A stretch of DNA of 24,804 bases from Larix sibirica (GCA_004151065.3 NWUY0300004946.1:55688-80491); one strand, 5' to 3'. Shown: positions 1 to 9,717, numbered from the stretch's first letter. A program made the numbers and translations. The notes: generated by a model from the letters alone, not told the origin.

Positions 1-362
1 TCCTTCTTTAGAAATCCCTTACCACATTCACCCAATTTTAGTTGTAGCTCCTTGATGTGAACTAAATAGTCCTCAATCCGATCAAAGGAAATAGGTTTCA
101 GAGAGACCAACTCTTTCTCTATCTACATTACTTCACCTTCATTTATCTTGTTGACCAAAGTCTTCATCTTGTTCCATACGGCATGAGGACACTCGATCCC
201 ATTTGTATGGAAGCAAATCTCTCTCGATATCTAGGTCATGATAATACCTACAACTTTGTCTTTCTTAATGTCGTTGGAAAACTTAGCATCGACATCCATT
301 GGGTCAGCGATAGCAGTCTTCGTGAAATGCCATAGTCCTCTGATCTTCAACGAGGTCTCCAT
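1..362 (-). pseudogene. Ty1/copia-type gag relic, running off the left edge
   Basis: On the minus strand a single frame runs from the ATG at 360-362 to the window edge, about 120 codons, broken by TAG at 231-233 and 123-125. Visible blocks include METSLKIRGLW near the start, AVWNKMKTL in the middle and IEDYLVHIKELQLKLGECG near the edge. This pattern (SLKIRGLW, then A-x-W-x-x-L, then a helix ending L-x-L-G) is that of the capsid-like UBN2/DUF4219 family of Ty1/copia gag. Weak frame-shifted traces of the preceding N-terminus reach about 420. The rest of the element would lie to the left of this window. The two stops make it a pseudogene. The family assignment rests on pattern memory and not on a search. 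Confidence 0.75.
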
Positions 363-1479
363 GTATTCTTAACCTTGAACTTATTGTATAGAAAATTAAA
401 AGGAAGGGAACCATATTCCAAGAAAATAAGTGGTGTCTAAAGACACCGCTACAACACTTAAGCATAACGCATCATGATCAGAACATCATAATGCATAATG
501 AGTATGAAAGACATCTCAAATTTACATATAGGACAACTCATAGGGTTTAATTTTTATAGTCTCTAGATCTAACCAACTTCTTAGAAGTGAGGAGGATATG
601 GTCCACAAATAGGGGTTTTGAGTCCTAAAAATTTCTAAAAAATCCGCAACGTCCCAAAGTTTAGTCGGTTGTTGTATTCGCGCCGTCCAATGTCTTTTTG
701 ACCATTCAGTCATCTAATCATCTGATTGTTCAGTCATTTCACTGACCTTCCTAGTTGGGCCTCCAGTTGGAATCTAACGACTGATTGTCTCTAGAAGATA
801 CAAAGGTGTGATGAACCATCAATACCTTAGGTTCCAACATCAACTATTGTATATCCATCAATGTAGCGATTCTATGGTTCCTTAAAAAATTATGCCATAT
901 TCCCGCACATATCCTCCCAATCCTCAAACTAGCTGGGTGATCATTCCGTCATGCCCAAGTCACGAGATTGTACTTCTCCATGCGAACTGTGACAAGTCCC
1001 TATGCACTTTAGTTATCTTGTACAATCATGTTGTTCCAAGGAAAAGTCCCAATATTTTCCTCAACTTGTGAAACTTCCTCTACAATCCAATAATCGTCTA
1101 AGGGCACCACTTCATGGTCCCTCTTCATGTATTTTGCATCCGTTGGATGAATTTTTTCTAGGGTACCTTTCACTAATCACTCAAGGCTCCATTGTCTGTT
1201 CCAAAGGAAGCAATCCACCCTTGAGGTCTTTTAATGAGAGGAAGTGGGAAAGAGGTTACCAAGGCCACCGCCCTCACCGATGTTGATAGTTCGTTCTGAT
1301 TTTTCCGGTTGATCTACGTGGTGTTCTTTCCTCACGCTTAAGTACATTGAAAAAGGAAAGTTTGAGCCAATATTTCCATCGCCTTCGTCCAATAGTCTTT
1401 TGAATTATGGGTAACAACCTTGCCCATGCATGAAAAAAGTTATCCTGACCAGTTCCTTTGTTTCCTCATGCCAAGGATT
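363..1479. other. Decayed DNA with no recognised gene
   Basis: I see no domain that I can name on either strand. The open frames at 522-713 minus and 1002-1286 plus show no known motif and look like chance frames. A small perfect inverted repeat with 7-base arms and a 2-base spacer lies at 432-447. The stretch sits between the copia gag and the gypsy relic, both on the minus strand, and may hold the copia 5' LTR and leader, but I could not find a paired LTR or a convincing primer-binding site. Confidence 0.5.
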
Positions 1480-1710
1480 TCATGATTCATCTTCCTTGTC
1501 TTGGCTTGTTGTCACATTTTGCTCAAGTTGGTTGAACGCATCTCCAACTCGCTTATTTGATTCTTCCACCTGCTCATCCAAGTCTTTTCTTCTTGGCATT
1601 TCCATGCAAGCGTTCACTACCTTTCTAACCGTTGTCATTGTTGAATCCTCTAGGGTTTTTAGCCTAACAAATAATCCCTCTAAGTCCTTCACCGAACTAT
1701 CATTTTCCAA
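1480..1710 (-). pseudogene. Coiled-coil segment in the gypsy relic, same frame as the protease
   Basis: An open minus-strand frame of about 76 codons, rich in E, K, D, L and V, with heptad-like spacing (for example LEGLFVRLKTLED and LDEQVEESNKRVGDAFNQLE). It is strongly suggestive of a coiled coil. It has no membrane segment and no catalytic motif. It lies in the same frame as the protease segment (codon tops divisible by three) and is separated from it by two stop codons near 1714-1725. In plant gypsy elements a coiled coil of this kind more often belongs to the gag N-terminus, so its place after the protease is odd. It could be a rearranged gag piece or part of a second nested element. No independent start site is convincing. 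Confidence 0.5.
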
Positions 1711-1722
1711 TAGTTTTTAGCT

Positions 1723-2193
1723 TCAATTTTTTGGTTTCCTCCCACACCCAACACATTCACATCCTTCATGGCCAGGTTTCCCAACACCTTGGTAGGCTAC
1801 TGGTGCCATGCTCAAAGCGGTCATCCTGTTGACTCCTTGTGGCTTGCTCATAGTATGAATAATTATGGGATTTTGGTCTGAGAATATATCCAAACAATCT
1901 AAGTGAGGCATGGGTGACACCTTCGCCTTCATCAAGAATTCCTACCCAAAGAAAACTCCAAAATAATTCATAGGCACCATAGTGAAATCCGCAACCCCAC
2001 GCCACTCTCCAAGCTTCAAAGTGACTTTGTTGGCCATGCCAACCACCTTTTCCACTCCATAGTTCATTACTTTGAAGGAAGTGTGCCCTAGCTCAAGACG
2101 CAACCCAAGCTTCTTTGCCATTTCTTCCTTCATGAAGTTGTTAGTCACTCCACTGTCAACCAATGCAATGGTTTCATGTCTGTTTAGCTCTGC
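1723..2193 (-). pseudogene. Ty3/gypsy gag-pol aspartic protease relic
   Basis: The minus-strand frame reads AELNRHETIALVDSGVT. The catalytic triplet D-S-G is encoded at 2149-2157, in the hydrophobic-hydrophobic-DSG-T-N-F context of retropepsin-like proteases of plant Ty3/gypsy elements. It continues through KKLGLRL, VTLKLGEWRGVADFTMVPM and GVFFG, and then hits a TAG at 1942-1944 exactly where such proteases usually have a hydrophobic residue after the glycine. The same frame then continues (EFLMKAKVSPMPHLDCLD) to a stop at 1723-1725. A TAA at 2194-2196 closes it upstream. In a live element this enzyme would cleave the Gag-Pol polyprotein in the cytoplasmic particle. Gag lies upstream in another frame. 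No reverse transcriptase follows. Confidence 0.85.
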
Positions 2194-2332
2194 TTAAGCA
2201 TAACAATGTTTGGTGTAATCTTGATCTTGGTTTCCAAGTGAGCTCTTTTAGTACTGTTCCCAAAACTTGAAAAATATCGTCCAAAGGATTGTTTGTTTGC
2301 TCCACCACAGACAACTTCTATTGTTTCAATGG

Positions 2333-2918
2333 AAAGTTATTCACATAATGGTATTTTGTGCAAATCCAACAAGAAACAAATTTGATTTTGTCTTTGGCTG
2401 CATCTGCTTGCTCGACCTTGTCCTCATCATGCTTTCCAATCAACTTCGGTTTCCCATTCACTTTCTTCTTATTCTCATTGGATGGCCTCTCACTCACAAA
2501 TTCCTCATCCTCCTTGGACCTTCCTTGGATTTTTCCCTATAGTCCAAGATTTTTTTCTAATTTTGCAAGGGCTTGCACATTTTTGGTGTCACAGATCTAT
2601 CTGTGCCTAAGGTTACATCCCCTTCCTAACGTGGTACAAGTGATCCTCCTTGCTCATGTCTTTGAACTCCAACAATAGGCCAGAGTATCCCTTGATATAT
2701 GCTTGAACCTTTCTGATATGCTTAATATCCATAAACTTGTTTTGTGCAACTCAACCTTGGTTCCCCAACCCGAACTAATCCTTTAAGGCTACCTTGATCT
2801 CTGTCTAGTTTTCGATCTTATATGTACTTCGCCAAAAGGACACATCTTTAGCTCGTTTTCTACATAACAACCTCATAGTTTCTATTAAGAACACTAGAAC
2901 TGCGTTCACCTTGGATTC
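2333..2918 (-). pseudogene. Ty3/gypsy gag relic with decayed zinc knuckle
   Basis: The gag core is read in one minus-strand frame from 2918 to 2616 (SKVNAVLVFLIET, AKDVSFWRSTYKIE, VQAYIKGYSGLLLEFKDMS, HLYHVRKGM). It matches the plant Retrotrans_gag layout of a hydrophobic helix, then a W-R, then TWxxFK, then YixxFxxLxxEixxMs. In-frame stops lie at 2805-2807, 2775-2777, 2751-2753 and 2613-2615. A shift leads into a charged linker (EDEEFVSERPSNENKKK), with TAG at 2537-2539, and a CCHC zinc knuckle at 2333-2371. The knuckle reads C-W-I-C-T-K-Y-H-Y-V-N-N-F, with spacing C-x2-C-x3-H-x4 but phenylalanine (TTT) in place of the last cysteine. Gag forms the particle and the knuckle binds genomic RNA. 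This copy cannot do either. Confidence 0.8.
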
Positions 2919-3056
2919 ATTTGAATTTATGTTCATCTTTTCCTTTGGCATTATGGGTTCTATCATATGGATCGTGTTCCTTCATATTGATTCTCATGGG
3001 AACTTTTGAACTACTCCCATTGGAAACAATTTGTTTCAACAAATTGGTGGTATCTT

Positions 3057-3737
3057 TGTTGGAACGCGATGGGAAGACCTAAGGTTCAACATAAATTTAC
3101 CAAAAAAAACCAAGACAATGACCCTTTCAGTATCACTTGCAAGCAAATGAAGTCTCACCCAAGGTATTTAGTGAGACTGTAGGAACCAAGCTTCCATAGT
3201 GTTGAAGGGATATGAATAATTCATTTGACTGATCTTAAGCATTCATTCATCTATTGCGCATAACTCTATAACCCACTCATAATAAATGCATTCAAAACAA
3301 CAGTGTATCAGATACAACATTCATCACATTTAACACAGATGCAATATACTTCATAAGAGAGTCATTCCATTCATCTTATCAATGGGAACATACTTACATA
3401 ACCTGTGTAGTGTCCAACAACACTCCATTACAGACTCCAGTATTACACAACAAAATAGTGACTCGTGACCACACACTAACACAGTAAGTCACTAGCAATA
3501 ATGACTTCCGTGCCAAAAAGAAACCCTTCACCCTTAAATCCCTTACATATATATACATCGCAACATGGGTTGAGCCCGTTACAAAGTGGACACAAACATC
3601 TAACTAACTTCTAACTAAATTCTACCTAACTTTTTCCTTTTGTGCGGTTTAGTCCATTTGTTTTGTTGTCACACGGTCCATCTATGGTGCATGACTTCCA
3701 AGATAGGTCCAAAACCCGCTCCAATAGGACCCCAACA
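3057..3737 (-). repeat. LTR-like block upstream of the minus-strand gag
   Basis: Read on the minus strand the block starts TGTTGGGGTCC at 3737 and ends CGTTCCAACA at 3057, so its ends form the inverted repeat TGTTGG/CCAACA expected of an LTR. About 180 bases in lies a TATA-rich run (3546-3558), a plausible U3 promoter. It sits directly upstream of the gag N-terminus, the right place for a 5' LTR. Against this, no TGG-starting primer-binding site follows the end, a gag-like frame seems to start across the end, and no second copy is in the window to prove the boundaries. Confidence 0.35.
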
Positions 3738-3748
3738 ATCAGTTGTTG

Positions 3749-4618
3749 CTAGTCCTGAGCAACTTCAGCTATTGTGCGTACTTCTTTGACCAAGATTCTT
3801 TGATGCAGTAGTATGTCTACTACTGCATAACAATTTTTGAACCAGAGCCTGTCGACTCCTATGGTCGTATCATTGCGATCATTGATATGAGCAAAGTTCC
3901 AACCATCACTCAACTTTGCTCGCTAGGTTTCTCTATATAATGTCACTTCTCCTTTTGGTGGTGCCATGGATCCCTGTGCCGCATCTACCTCGGCTCTAAG
4001 CTTATGGTGACTCTTCTTTATATACCATCGGCCTTGTTTCACTACTCGACACTTATAATTTTCCCCTTGGTGATTTGATGTCGATTTGCTATCATTTCAA
4101 AATATTTCCCACCAATTTTCCCAATGATGACCACACATGTTTTCTGTCTGGTGTCACTTCAAGCCTTTTGTTGCGCTGCCTTCATTGTCGCAATGAGCTT
4201 CTGAAGTGTTTCCTTCATAGTCGCAACTTGCTCCTTTGCTTTTGCCTCATGTTTTGTGATTCTCTCTGCTATCTGTGTGGTCAATGGTGTTTGCAACTTC
4301 TCCTCGGTTTTGAATTGTACACTTCACATCTACTTACAACGTAGCAAGTTCCTCTCTCACCTTGTATTCTTCAACTTGCAGAGGCTCCAACTTTTGTGCA
4401 ATGTCTTGTTGGTGGTTCCTCAACTTATTACCCTCCATCAACTGATATTGATGGTCCACCGGTGCGGCCATACGTTCAGCTACTAGCAGAGTGCTCATTT
4501 TGTCCTTCATGCTCTATGCCTTTGCCTGCGCATCCTGCACTTTATGTTCTATTTCTTTCAATTCCTCCCTCTCAATGAGCTACGCCCAAATCCCATTGGT
4601 TGTTTCATAGGCATACAT
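3749..4618 (-). pseudogene. Broken coiled-coil ORF of unknown family
   Basis: A minus-strand reading frame starts at an ATG (4616-4618, MYAYETTNGIWA) and carries two charged helical blocks. The first (LIEREELKEIEHKVQDAQ, then HQQDIAQKLEPLQVEEYK) runs in one frame to a TAA. The second (QIAERITKHEAKAKEQV, then KETLQKLIATMKAAQQ) is one frame over and ends in TGA at 4159-4161. A third part returns to the first frame from about 4057 (YKCRVVKQGRWYIKKSHHKL, later GVDRLWFKNCYAVVDILLHQ) and ends at TAG 3749-3751. Amphipathic heptads suggest a coiled coil of about 140 residues, followed by a smaller globular part of about 100. I do not recognise the family. It ends 12 bases before the LTR-like block, so it may be the last ORF of an older element. 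Confidence 0.55.
3803..3828. repeat. Perfect 11-base inverted repeat with 4-base loop
   Basis: Arms ATGCAGTAGTA and TACTACTGCAT flank TGTC. It lies inside the coiled-coil ORF relic and encodes part of CYAVVDILLHQ on the minus strand. It may be chance or a hairpin in the transcript. Copy 2 is at 13638-13663. Confidence 0.7.
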
Positions 4619-6219
4619 TCATGACAAGAGGGGTCTAACAAAGTGAGCTAGCTTTGTAGGTACACAAGCATATGGTCACATGAGCAAGGAATGGTATTGT
4701 GGGAAATAACACGACGTTAAATTTACATTTAAATAATGGATGAGAATCAAGGGAAAGATAGAAATCAGAATATATTTGATTATACAAATTCTAACTAAAA
4801 ATAATGATAAAAAATAATCCTATGGTGATGGTTGTGTGTAGTGGCTTAGGCGATTGTTGTAGCGGCAACATTTGGTTGTTAAGAAGGTCGTGAGAAATCA
4901 TTAGGCAAATAACGTAAGTAATGAATTTATTGATTTACAAGAAGGTATTTCTAGAGTTACAACATCGTATTTGATGGGCAATTAAACATGCGAGTTACAA
5001 CCGATGATCATGTACGACGGGGAGCGTTAACATTGGAATATGTTAAGATAGCAAGAGTGTTGGGTAAGCAGGGAGGAATAACAATGTAAGTGTGCAGTAG
5101 TGCATCATGGATCTAAGAGACATCTAAAAATTCATAGTTTACGTCGAGTAGTGATGGGAAATGTGCACTACAAAGGTGTGTTTGGGTCAGTGACTTCTTG
5201 ATTTTAAATGTATACTCGTGTATAGGAAGGTGTATGCTTGAGCCAATTAGATGGTATTTTGACATAAACATATAAAGGCATAGGGAATACATAAAATCTC
5301 ATCGTGTTTCCTTTTAGTGAAGTTATATCCAAGATATAGACAATTATTTTATGTGATTGCAGGGCCATGCAAGGCAAGGGTGTGTGATGTACCACTCTAA
5401 TTAATAAGTAATAGAAAGTTAATATACAATAAATGTTTTTGTTTATTGGTTGAGTAGATATTTGTTTTATATCAGTCACATTATAGAACAAACTCTACGT
5501 GTGAAAGTATTTTTTACATTGAAAACTTGGATGGTGAAAGACAATGGGATCAAGCAGATTACTGCTTTAAGAGTTGAACATGGGTTGTAGAGGTTTGAGG
5601 ATGTGGCGGTGGCATATTTATATTGTAATGATAGATTCACGAGAGTTGGTGGCCAACGTAAATACCAAACCAATTGTACTGTGGTAGCAACGGTGGGTAT
5701 TTAAACTTTCAATATCTTTCTTTTATGAGTAGGTTGGAAGTGGTTGAAGGGTAACCTATTTAGGTAGAGGAAGGGGTATCTATAGCTTATTTGGTAGGAG
5801 AACAACATATGGAGGATTTTGTATGAATAAAGTTTGAAAAGAAAGGAATGTATAATTTCTTGTACATGGAAAGATACGAGATCCAATGAATATATCAGTA
5901 TTGGTGAAATTTCTATTTTTTATGGTTTTTCACATCAAATGTGGGTTTTTCTTAAGGAAAAATCTAGGGCATTTGGTGTATTTAAAAAGTATGAGGTAAA
6001 AAATGAAGATTAATCAGGGGGAAAGTAAGGATTATTCAAACATAAAACTAAGAAGCATTTGTAAAAAATGGTGAAAAAAAGAAGTCAACGTGCTAAGAAT
6101 GGCGGGAAAAAAATGCTATAAGAAAAACCACTTTGATATAAATATTAGGTGGAAGTGGTGCATACAATTGGATATTTCTTGAATAAGAGTTCCACTAGAG
6201 AGGTGTTAGGAGTCACAAC
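4619..6219. other. AT-rich DNA with no recognised gene
   Basis: About 1.6 kb between the minus-strand coiled-coil relic and the plus-strand element. The minus-strand open frames at 5204-5491, 5476-5673 and 5701-5886 have no family motif and low-complexity composition, and I treat them as chance. I found no LTR, tRNA or conserved domain. Confidence 0.5.
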
Positions 6220-6411
6220 AAAGAAGGTATGCTTTAAACGGAAACCAAATATAAGCCACTTTATATGTTGTTTATTAGGTAATTCTAGGAAAAAATGGGA
6301 GTAGATATGATGTTACAAGTACAAATTTGTTGTTCATTGAGCATTTCAACCAAGCAAGCGTGTAGACTTTAGATCCTTGTACAAACCAAGTTGTTGTGAG
6401 AAGAATAGGAG
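6220..6411 (+). repeat. Repeat X, left copy, just upstream of the terminal-type repeat
   Basis: About 190 bp similar in the same orientation to 23966-24165. Shared blocks include TATGCTTTAAA near the start, ATATAAG-CACTTTA, CATTTCAACCAAGCA and AACCAAGTTG near the end. By eye about three quarters of positions agree. It stops about 10 bases before the TGTTATAG start of the terminal-type repeat. At the right end of the window X instead follows the terminal-type repeat. It contains one of the two substitutions between the large copies (6316). No coding potential seen. Confidence 0.75.
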
Positions 6412-6421
6412 TCACACCTAA

Positions 6422-7040
6422 TGTTATAGAATTATTTTTTCCTCCTAACCATTAATGATTTCTTAGCCATGAAATTATCAAATTATCACTTGAATAGTTT
6501 GGTTCCTCCAAAAGCATACTTTAAAAAAAACCTTTGTATATGTGCTTTCCCTTAAAAAAAGCAGTGTGCCACACACCTTTACCTAAGGAAAGGAGCATAC
6601 ATACATTATTTCCCTTCATGAAAGGTGCATATGCATTCTAAAAGGGAAAAAATAATAATAAATGCACATCAATTGCACATGTTTGAGTGGGGTTTACAGG
6701 ATTGTGACACCCATGGAAAACTAAAACAAATTGCCAACGACCTTAACTAACTTATAAGAGTATAAAAAAGGTATAAATGTTAGAGGAGCAAGAGACTAAT
6801 TGGACACCCTTGTGCTATAGGTTTTTATAGTTTATCTCGCACTTCTATCATCATCCTATTCTACATGAATCCATATTCTTGTACATTATCAACTTGCTAA
6901 GAGGTGGGATCTAAATCTCTCATGATTTTTCCATTCCCAAATAATAAGAGTTCTTGAAGCGAAGATTGAAGTGATAAGTGGTCCATATTGGAGGAATCTA
7001 AATCTTGGTGAAGATGGTGTCGACAACATAACTATTAAGT
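6422..7040 (+). repeat. Left terminal-type repeat of the plus-strand element (5' LTR plus possible leader)
   Basis: About 619 bp, similar in the same orientation to 22928-23545, roughly 80% by eye. Both begin TGTTATAG. Shared blocks include TGTGCTTTCCCTTAAA, TATTTCCCTTCATGAAAGG, a TATA box, TTATCAAC followed by AGAGGTGGG, and AGTGATAAGTGGTCC. Similarity ends at AACTATYAAGT. It lies 5' of a plus-strand gag-protease region, as a 5' LTR should. The motif TTATCAACTTGCTAAGAGG near 6886-6904 resembles a damaged LTR end and initiator-Met primer-binding site. If so, the LTR proper is only about 470 bp, and the last 140 bp are leader. No CA end or target-site duplication is clear. Confidence 0.75.
6761..6768 (+). 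promoter_or_regulatory. TATA box in the left LTR
   Basis: TATAAAAA about 340 bases into the repeat. The aligned position in the right repeat is TATAAA at 23263-23268. This is the place expected for the U3 promoter that drives element transcription. Transcription start would be some 30 bases downstream, in a stretch well conserved between the two copies (GAGCAAGAGACTAATT). Confidence 0.6.
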
Positions 7041-8567
7041 TGGTTGGTTTTTTTTCTTCTTAATTCATGTCTAATACGTTTTAGTGTTCTTTTAGTCAAT
7101 TGAAACATAAAACTAGCTCAAAAAATTACAGTTTTGTTGTGGTTTTTCACTTTTTTCGGGTGCATACACTTGTTTGTTTAAGCATGGTAGAGTACACACA
7201 CTTGTTGTGTTTATTGAAAAACACATATGAAACTTTGTATATATTCATGTCCCTCTTGGAAGGTACATATGCATGCAAAATGCTCATTTTTTGAGTGACT
7301 ATAAAGTGCAAAAACCTACCAAATTTTGTAAATATGGGTTTGGGGTTTTGTCCTAACAACTTAGAGGCACTATTTGTTGATTAGAGACCTTCAAAAACAT
7401 ATTTTTAAATATGTTTTTCATCATGCATTTCATGGTATATTAAAAAAAAATTAAACTTGAATAAGTTGCAAAAAATTCAAAAAATTATAGTTTCTCTTAG
7501 GTAGTTAGATGCACTTGGAAGTGATTGCATTTAAAGAAAAAGATTAGATTGCTTTCATTAACATGTCATTGTGAAAATAAAATATAAAAAATATTACTTT
7601 GGTTTATAGTAATCTCCTCAAAAAATTTCATTGCATTTAGGTTTTGTAAGGATTTTGTTTCATTCTTATGTTTTTCATAAATTGTTTACTTTTCAAGCAT
7701 CTCTTTCACAGTTTAAAGTAGTGTTTTACATTCGTAAGTTTTCTCTCTATATATCATTTTCATTTGAGAACATCATCTTATAAATTTTTCATCCCTTTGA
7801 GTAAAAATATCATTAAAAGAAACATTAATAAAATTAAGTAGACTTGTTTTTCTTTGATAGAAAATCAACAGTAATCTAGGTTATAGGGTCTTCATATAGG
7901 TTTCAAGAGTCAATTCTACAAGGTTGTGAAAACTAAAACTAGAACCACTAGAGTGAAAAATTCATTAGTGAATAAATCATTTGTTGGAAAGTGTGCCTCA
8001 CATGTACATTAAGCATGAGGTCAATATAAGAAAGTGTAGAGATTATCCCCCCCTTTTTTAGTGGTATGGGTGTATGGGAGTTTTGGTAGATTTGGAAAAC
8101 CCTCAAGGTAACATCATTTCTCTAGAGTTACAGGTGTAAGATTAAGTCTTGTGTTCCCTACACATACACAAACACCTAACCCACAATTGTTTTGTCTTCC
8201 TTAATTTTGAGAATTGGTGACCATAGTGGCTTTTCCTAGGTTTTCACATAGGTGACAATGTGTTGGAAGTGTTTTTTGTACATGAAACAAATGCATAATA
8301 TCTACCTCAACTCCCTTGGAGGGTGTTTGTCTCCACGAGGGCACTTTCACCTTGGGCAAATGTTATGTAAGAGTTATCATAATTGTCTCTCATGCCTTTT
8401 CTAGTTAGACTTGGGCCCTCTTCATCCCAAGTTGATTTTTGAAAGGTTGTGTTTTCAACTCTTTACTGATTGGACTCAAGATTTAATCACTCTAGGATGG
8501 TTATTGGAAGAGTGTGTTTTCTTGGTCAAATATTAGAGAATATTTTATAGGCCCGTGTTAATTGTAA
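7041..8567. other. Leader or spacer between LTR and gag, no gene seen
   Basis: About 1.5 kb of AT-rich DNA. Open frames at 7100-7294 plus and 7147-7359 minus overlap each other and show no motif. It holds a 12-base perfect inverted repeat at 7393-7418 and several A/T homopolymers. It is in the place of the 5' untranslated leader of the plus-strand element. Its last 450 bases may hold decayed gag N-terminal sequence, but I could not follow a frame. Confidence 0.5.
7393..7418. repeat. Perfect 12-base inverted repeat with 2-base spacer
   Basis: Arms AAAAACATATTT and AAATATGTTTTT flank TT. It could form a cruciform or an AT-rich hairpin in the element leader. Copy 2 is at 17228-17253. Function unknown; chance is possible in such AT-rich DNA. 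Confidence 0.75.
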
Positions 8568-9649
8568 ATTTTTGACCCCATAGAAGGCCTTGGAGTTTTT
8601 AATTTTCCTGAATTGGAATTTGTGGGTGATGTTCCTAGAGATACCAAACAAGGGACCCCTTTGCAAGGGTACCCTTATGCTCATCCTTTGTTTGGAAATG
8701 ATGGTGCACCTTTGATGGCTACCTTGAATATTCTTGGATTCATCAGGATTGACAATTCAGTTGTTTTCCAAACTAAATATTTTGAATGTTCTTAACACTT
8801 CACAATTAATTATTATATGTCAAGAGCATCAAAACCCCTTGTCTCTACAAATTAAATTGGTTCCTTCTTATTTTACCTTATCTGGTGAAAGTGTTCCACC
8901 TAGTTTGGTTAGCACCCAAAATTATAATAGGAATTAGAGGGTTAAGAACATGAAAAAGAAGCAAAGACAAGGAGGAAATTCCCTAGCCAATGCAAGTCAT
9001 TCTAGGGAAAAGTCACCAACCATCGCAAGTCATGTTGGAGACATGTCATCGGTCACTACAAGTCACACTGGCGATAATCCCCCAACCAATGAGAGTCATG
9101 TTAGGAGCAACTCACTAGTTGATGCAAGTTATGATGGGGCGATTCTCCAACCAATGCAAGTCATGCTAGGGGAAAGCAACCAACCACTGCAAGACATGTT
9201 GGGGGAAAACAACTAGCCAATGCAAGTCATGCTGGAAGTATTGATATTATTAAGAGACCTGGACAAGTAGAATGTAAGCCTAACTTCCCTTGTAAACTAT
9301 GCAAGGGAGATCACCTTACTTGTCTATGCCTTGCTATTTCAGACATACAAAGAGTTGGTCTTTTGCTCCTAAAAAACCTATAGTTTCCCAGCAACCCATT
9401 CAATCTTTGGTTGATGAGGTGGTAGAGTCAATGCAATTTTCAACCGATCCCTCTCTTCCCTCGGAGAGTGTTGAGTTTGAATTGGTCAATCCGATGGAAT
9501 CTTCAATCGATCCCACAGTTCTTGTGAAGATTGTTGTGATTACCGCTCTGGTTTTCTTTACTATCAATTTAAAACATTCTACACAAGGGGGAACTCTGTT
9601 TACTTCGAGTGGGATCCCTCCAATATCTAAGATTGTTTCCTTTGATTAG
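8568..9649 (+). pseudogene. Plus-strand gypsy-type gag relic with minisatellite and CCHC knuckle
   Basis: The first frame (8568-8795) reads FDPIEGLGVFNFPELEFVGD, then PLFGNDGAPLMATLNI, a block I associate with gag proteins of plant retroelements (from memory). A second frame runs from about 8734 with TAG at 8935-8937 and enters an 11-residue repeat array (8985-9235). A one-base deletion in the fifth repeat unit shifts the frame into a perfect zinc knuckle, CKLCKGDHLTCLC, at 9291-9329 (C-x2-C-x3-H-x4-C). Another shift gives WSFAPKKPIVSQQPIQSLVDE to TAG at 9647-9649. The usual W-rich gag core between the first block and the repeats is not visible and may be deleted. The knuckle would bind RNA in the particle. 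Three frame changes and a stop make it a pseudogene. Confidence 0.7.
8985..9235 (+). repeat. 33-bp (11-residue) coding minisatellite in gag
   Basis: Seven full units and a partial eighth, with unit starts at 8985, 9018, 9051, 9084, 9117, 9149, 9182 and 9215. Six units are 33 bp. The fifth (9117-9148) is 32 bp and causes the frameshift. Consensus DNA core is CCAATGCAAGTCATG. The peptide unit is close to SPTNASHVGDN, polar and rich in S, N and H. It lies directly upstream of the zinc knuckle, so it would be a repetitive, probably unstructured linker of the gag nucleocapsid region. Confidence 0.85.
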
Positions 9650-9717
9650 AATAATCTAGTTGGGCCTCGCCTTCCTTTTCTTCAACCTTCCAAATAATAA
9701 TTGAAGTTAATCCATGC

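Noticed and set aside
432-447. Seven-base perfect inverted repeat as a terminator or regulatory hairpin
   Set aside because: Too short to be meaningful in AT-rich plant DNA, and no gene ends there.
1430-1720. Plus-strand open frame of 96 codons, Ser/Thr/Phe rich
   Set aside because: Antisense of the coiled-coil segment at 1480-1710, no motif of its own.
2267-2678. Two overlapping plus-strand open frames (91 and 106 codons)
   Set aside because: They lie opposite the minus-strand gag linker and zinc knuckle and are shadow frames.
4075-4578. Plus-strand open frames rich in Cys and Leu
   Set aside because: They are antisense to the coiled-coil relic at 3749-4618, where charged codons on the minus strand read as Leu/Cys/Phe on the plus strand.
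5204-5886. Three consecutive minus-strand open frames as a possible small gene cluster
   Set aside because: No shared motif, low-complexity composition and overlapping ends; they are consistent with chance frames.
8985-9235. CRISPR-like array
   Set aside because: Units are contiguous, without unique spacers, and keep an 11-codon reading frame. It is a coding minisatellite.
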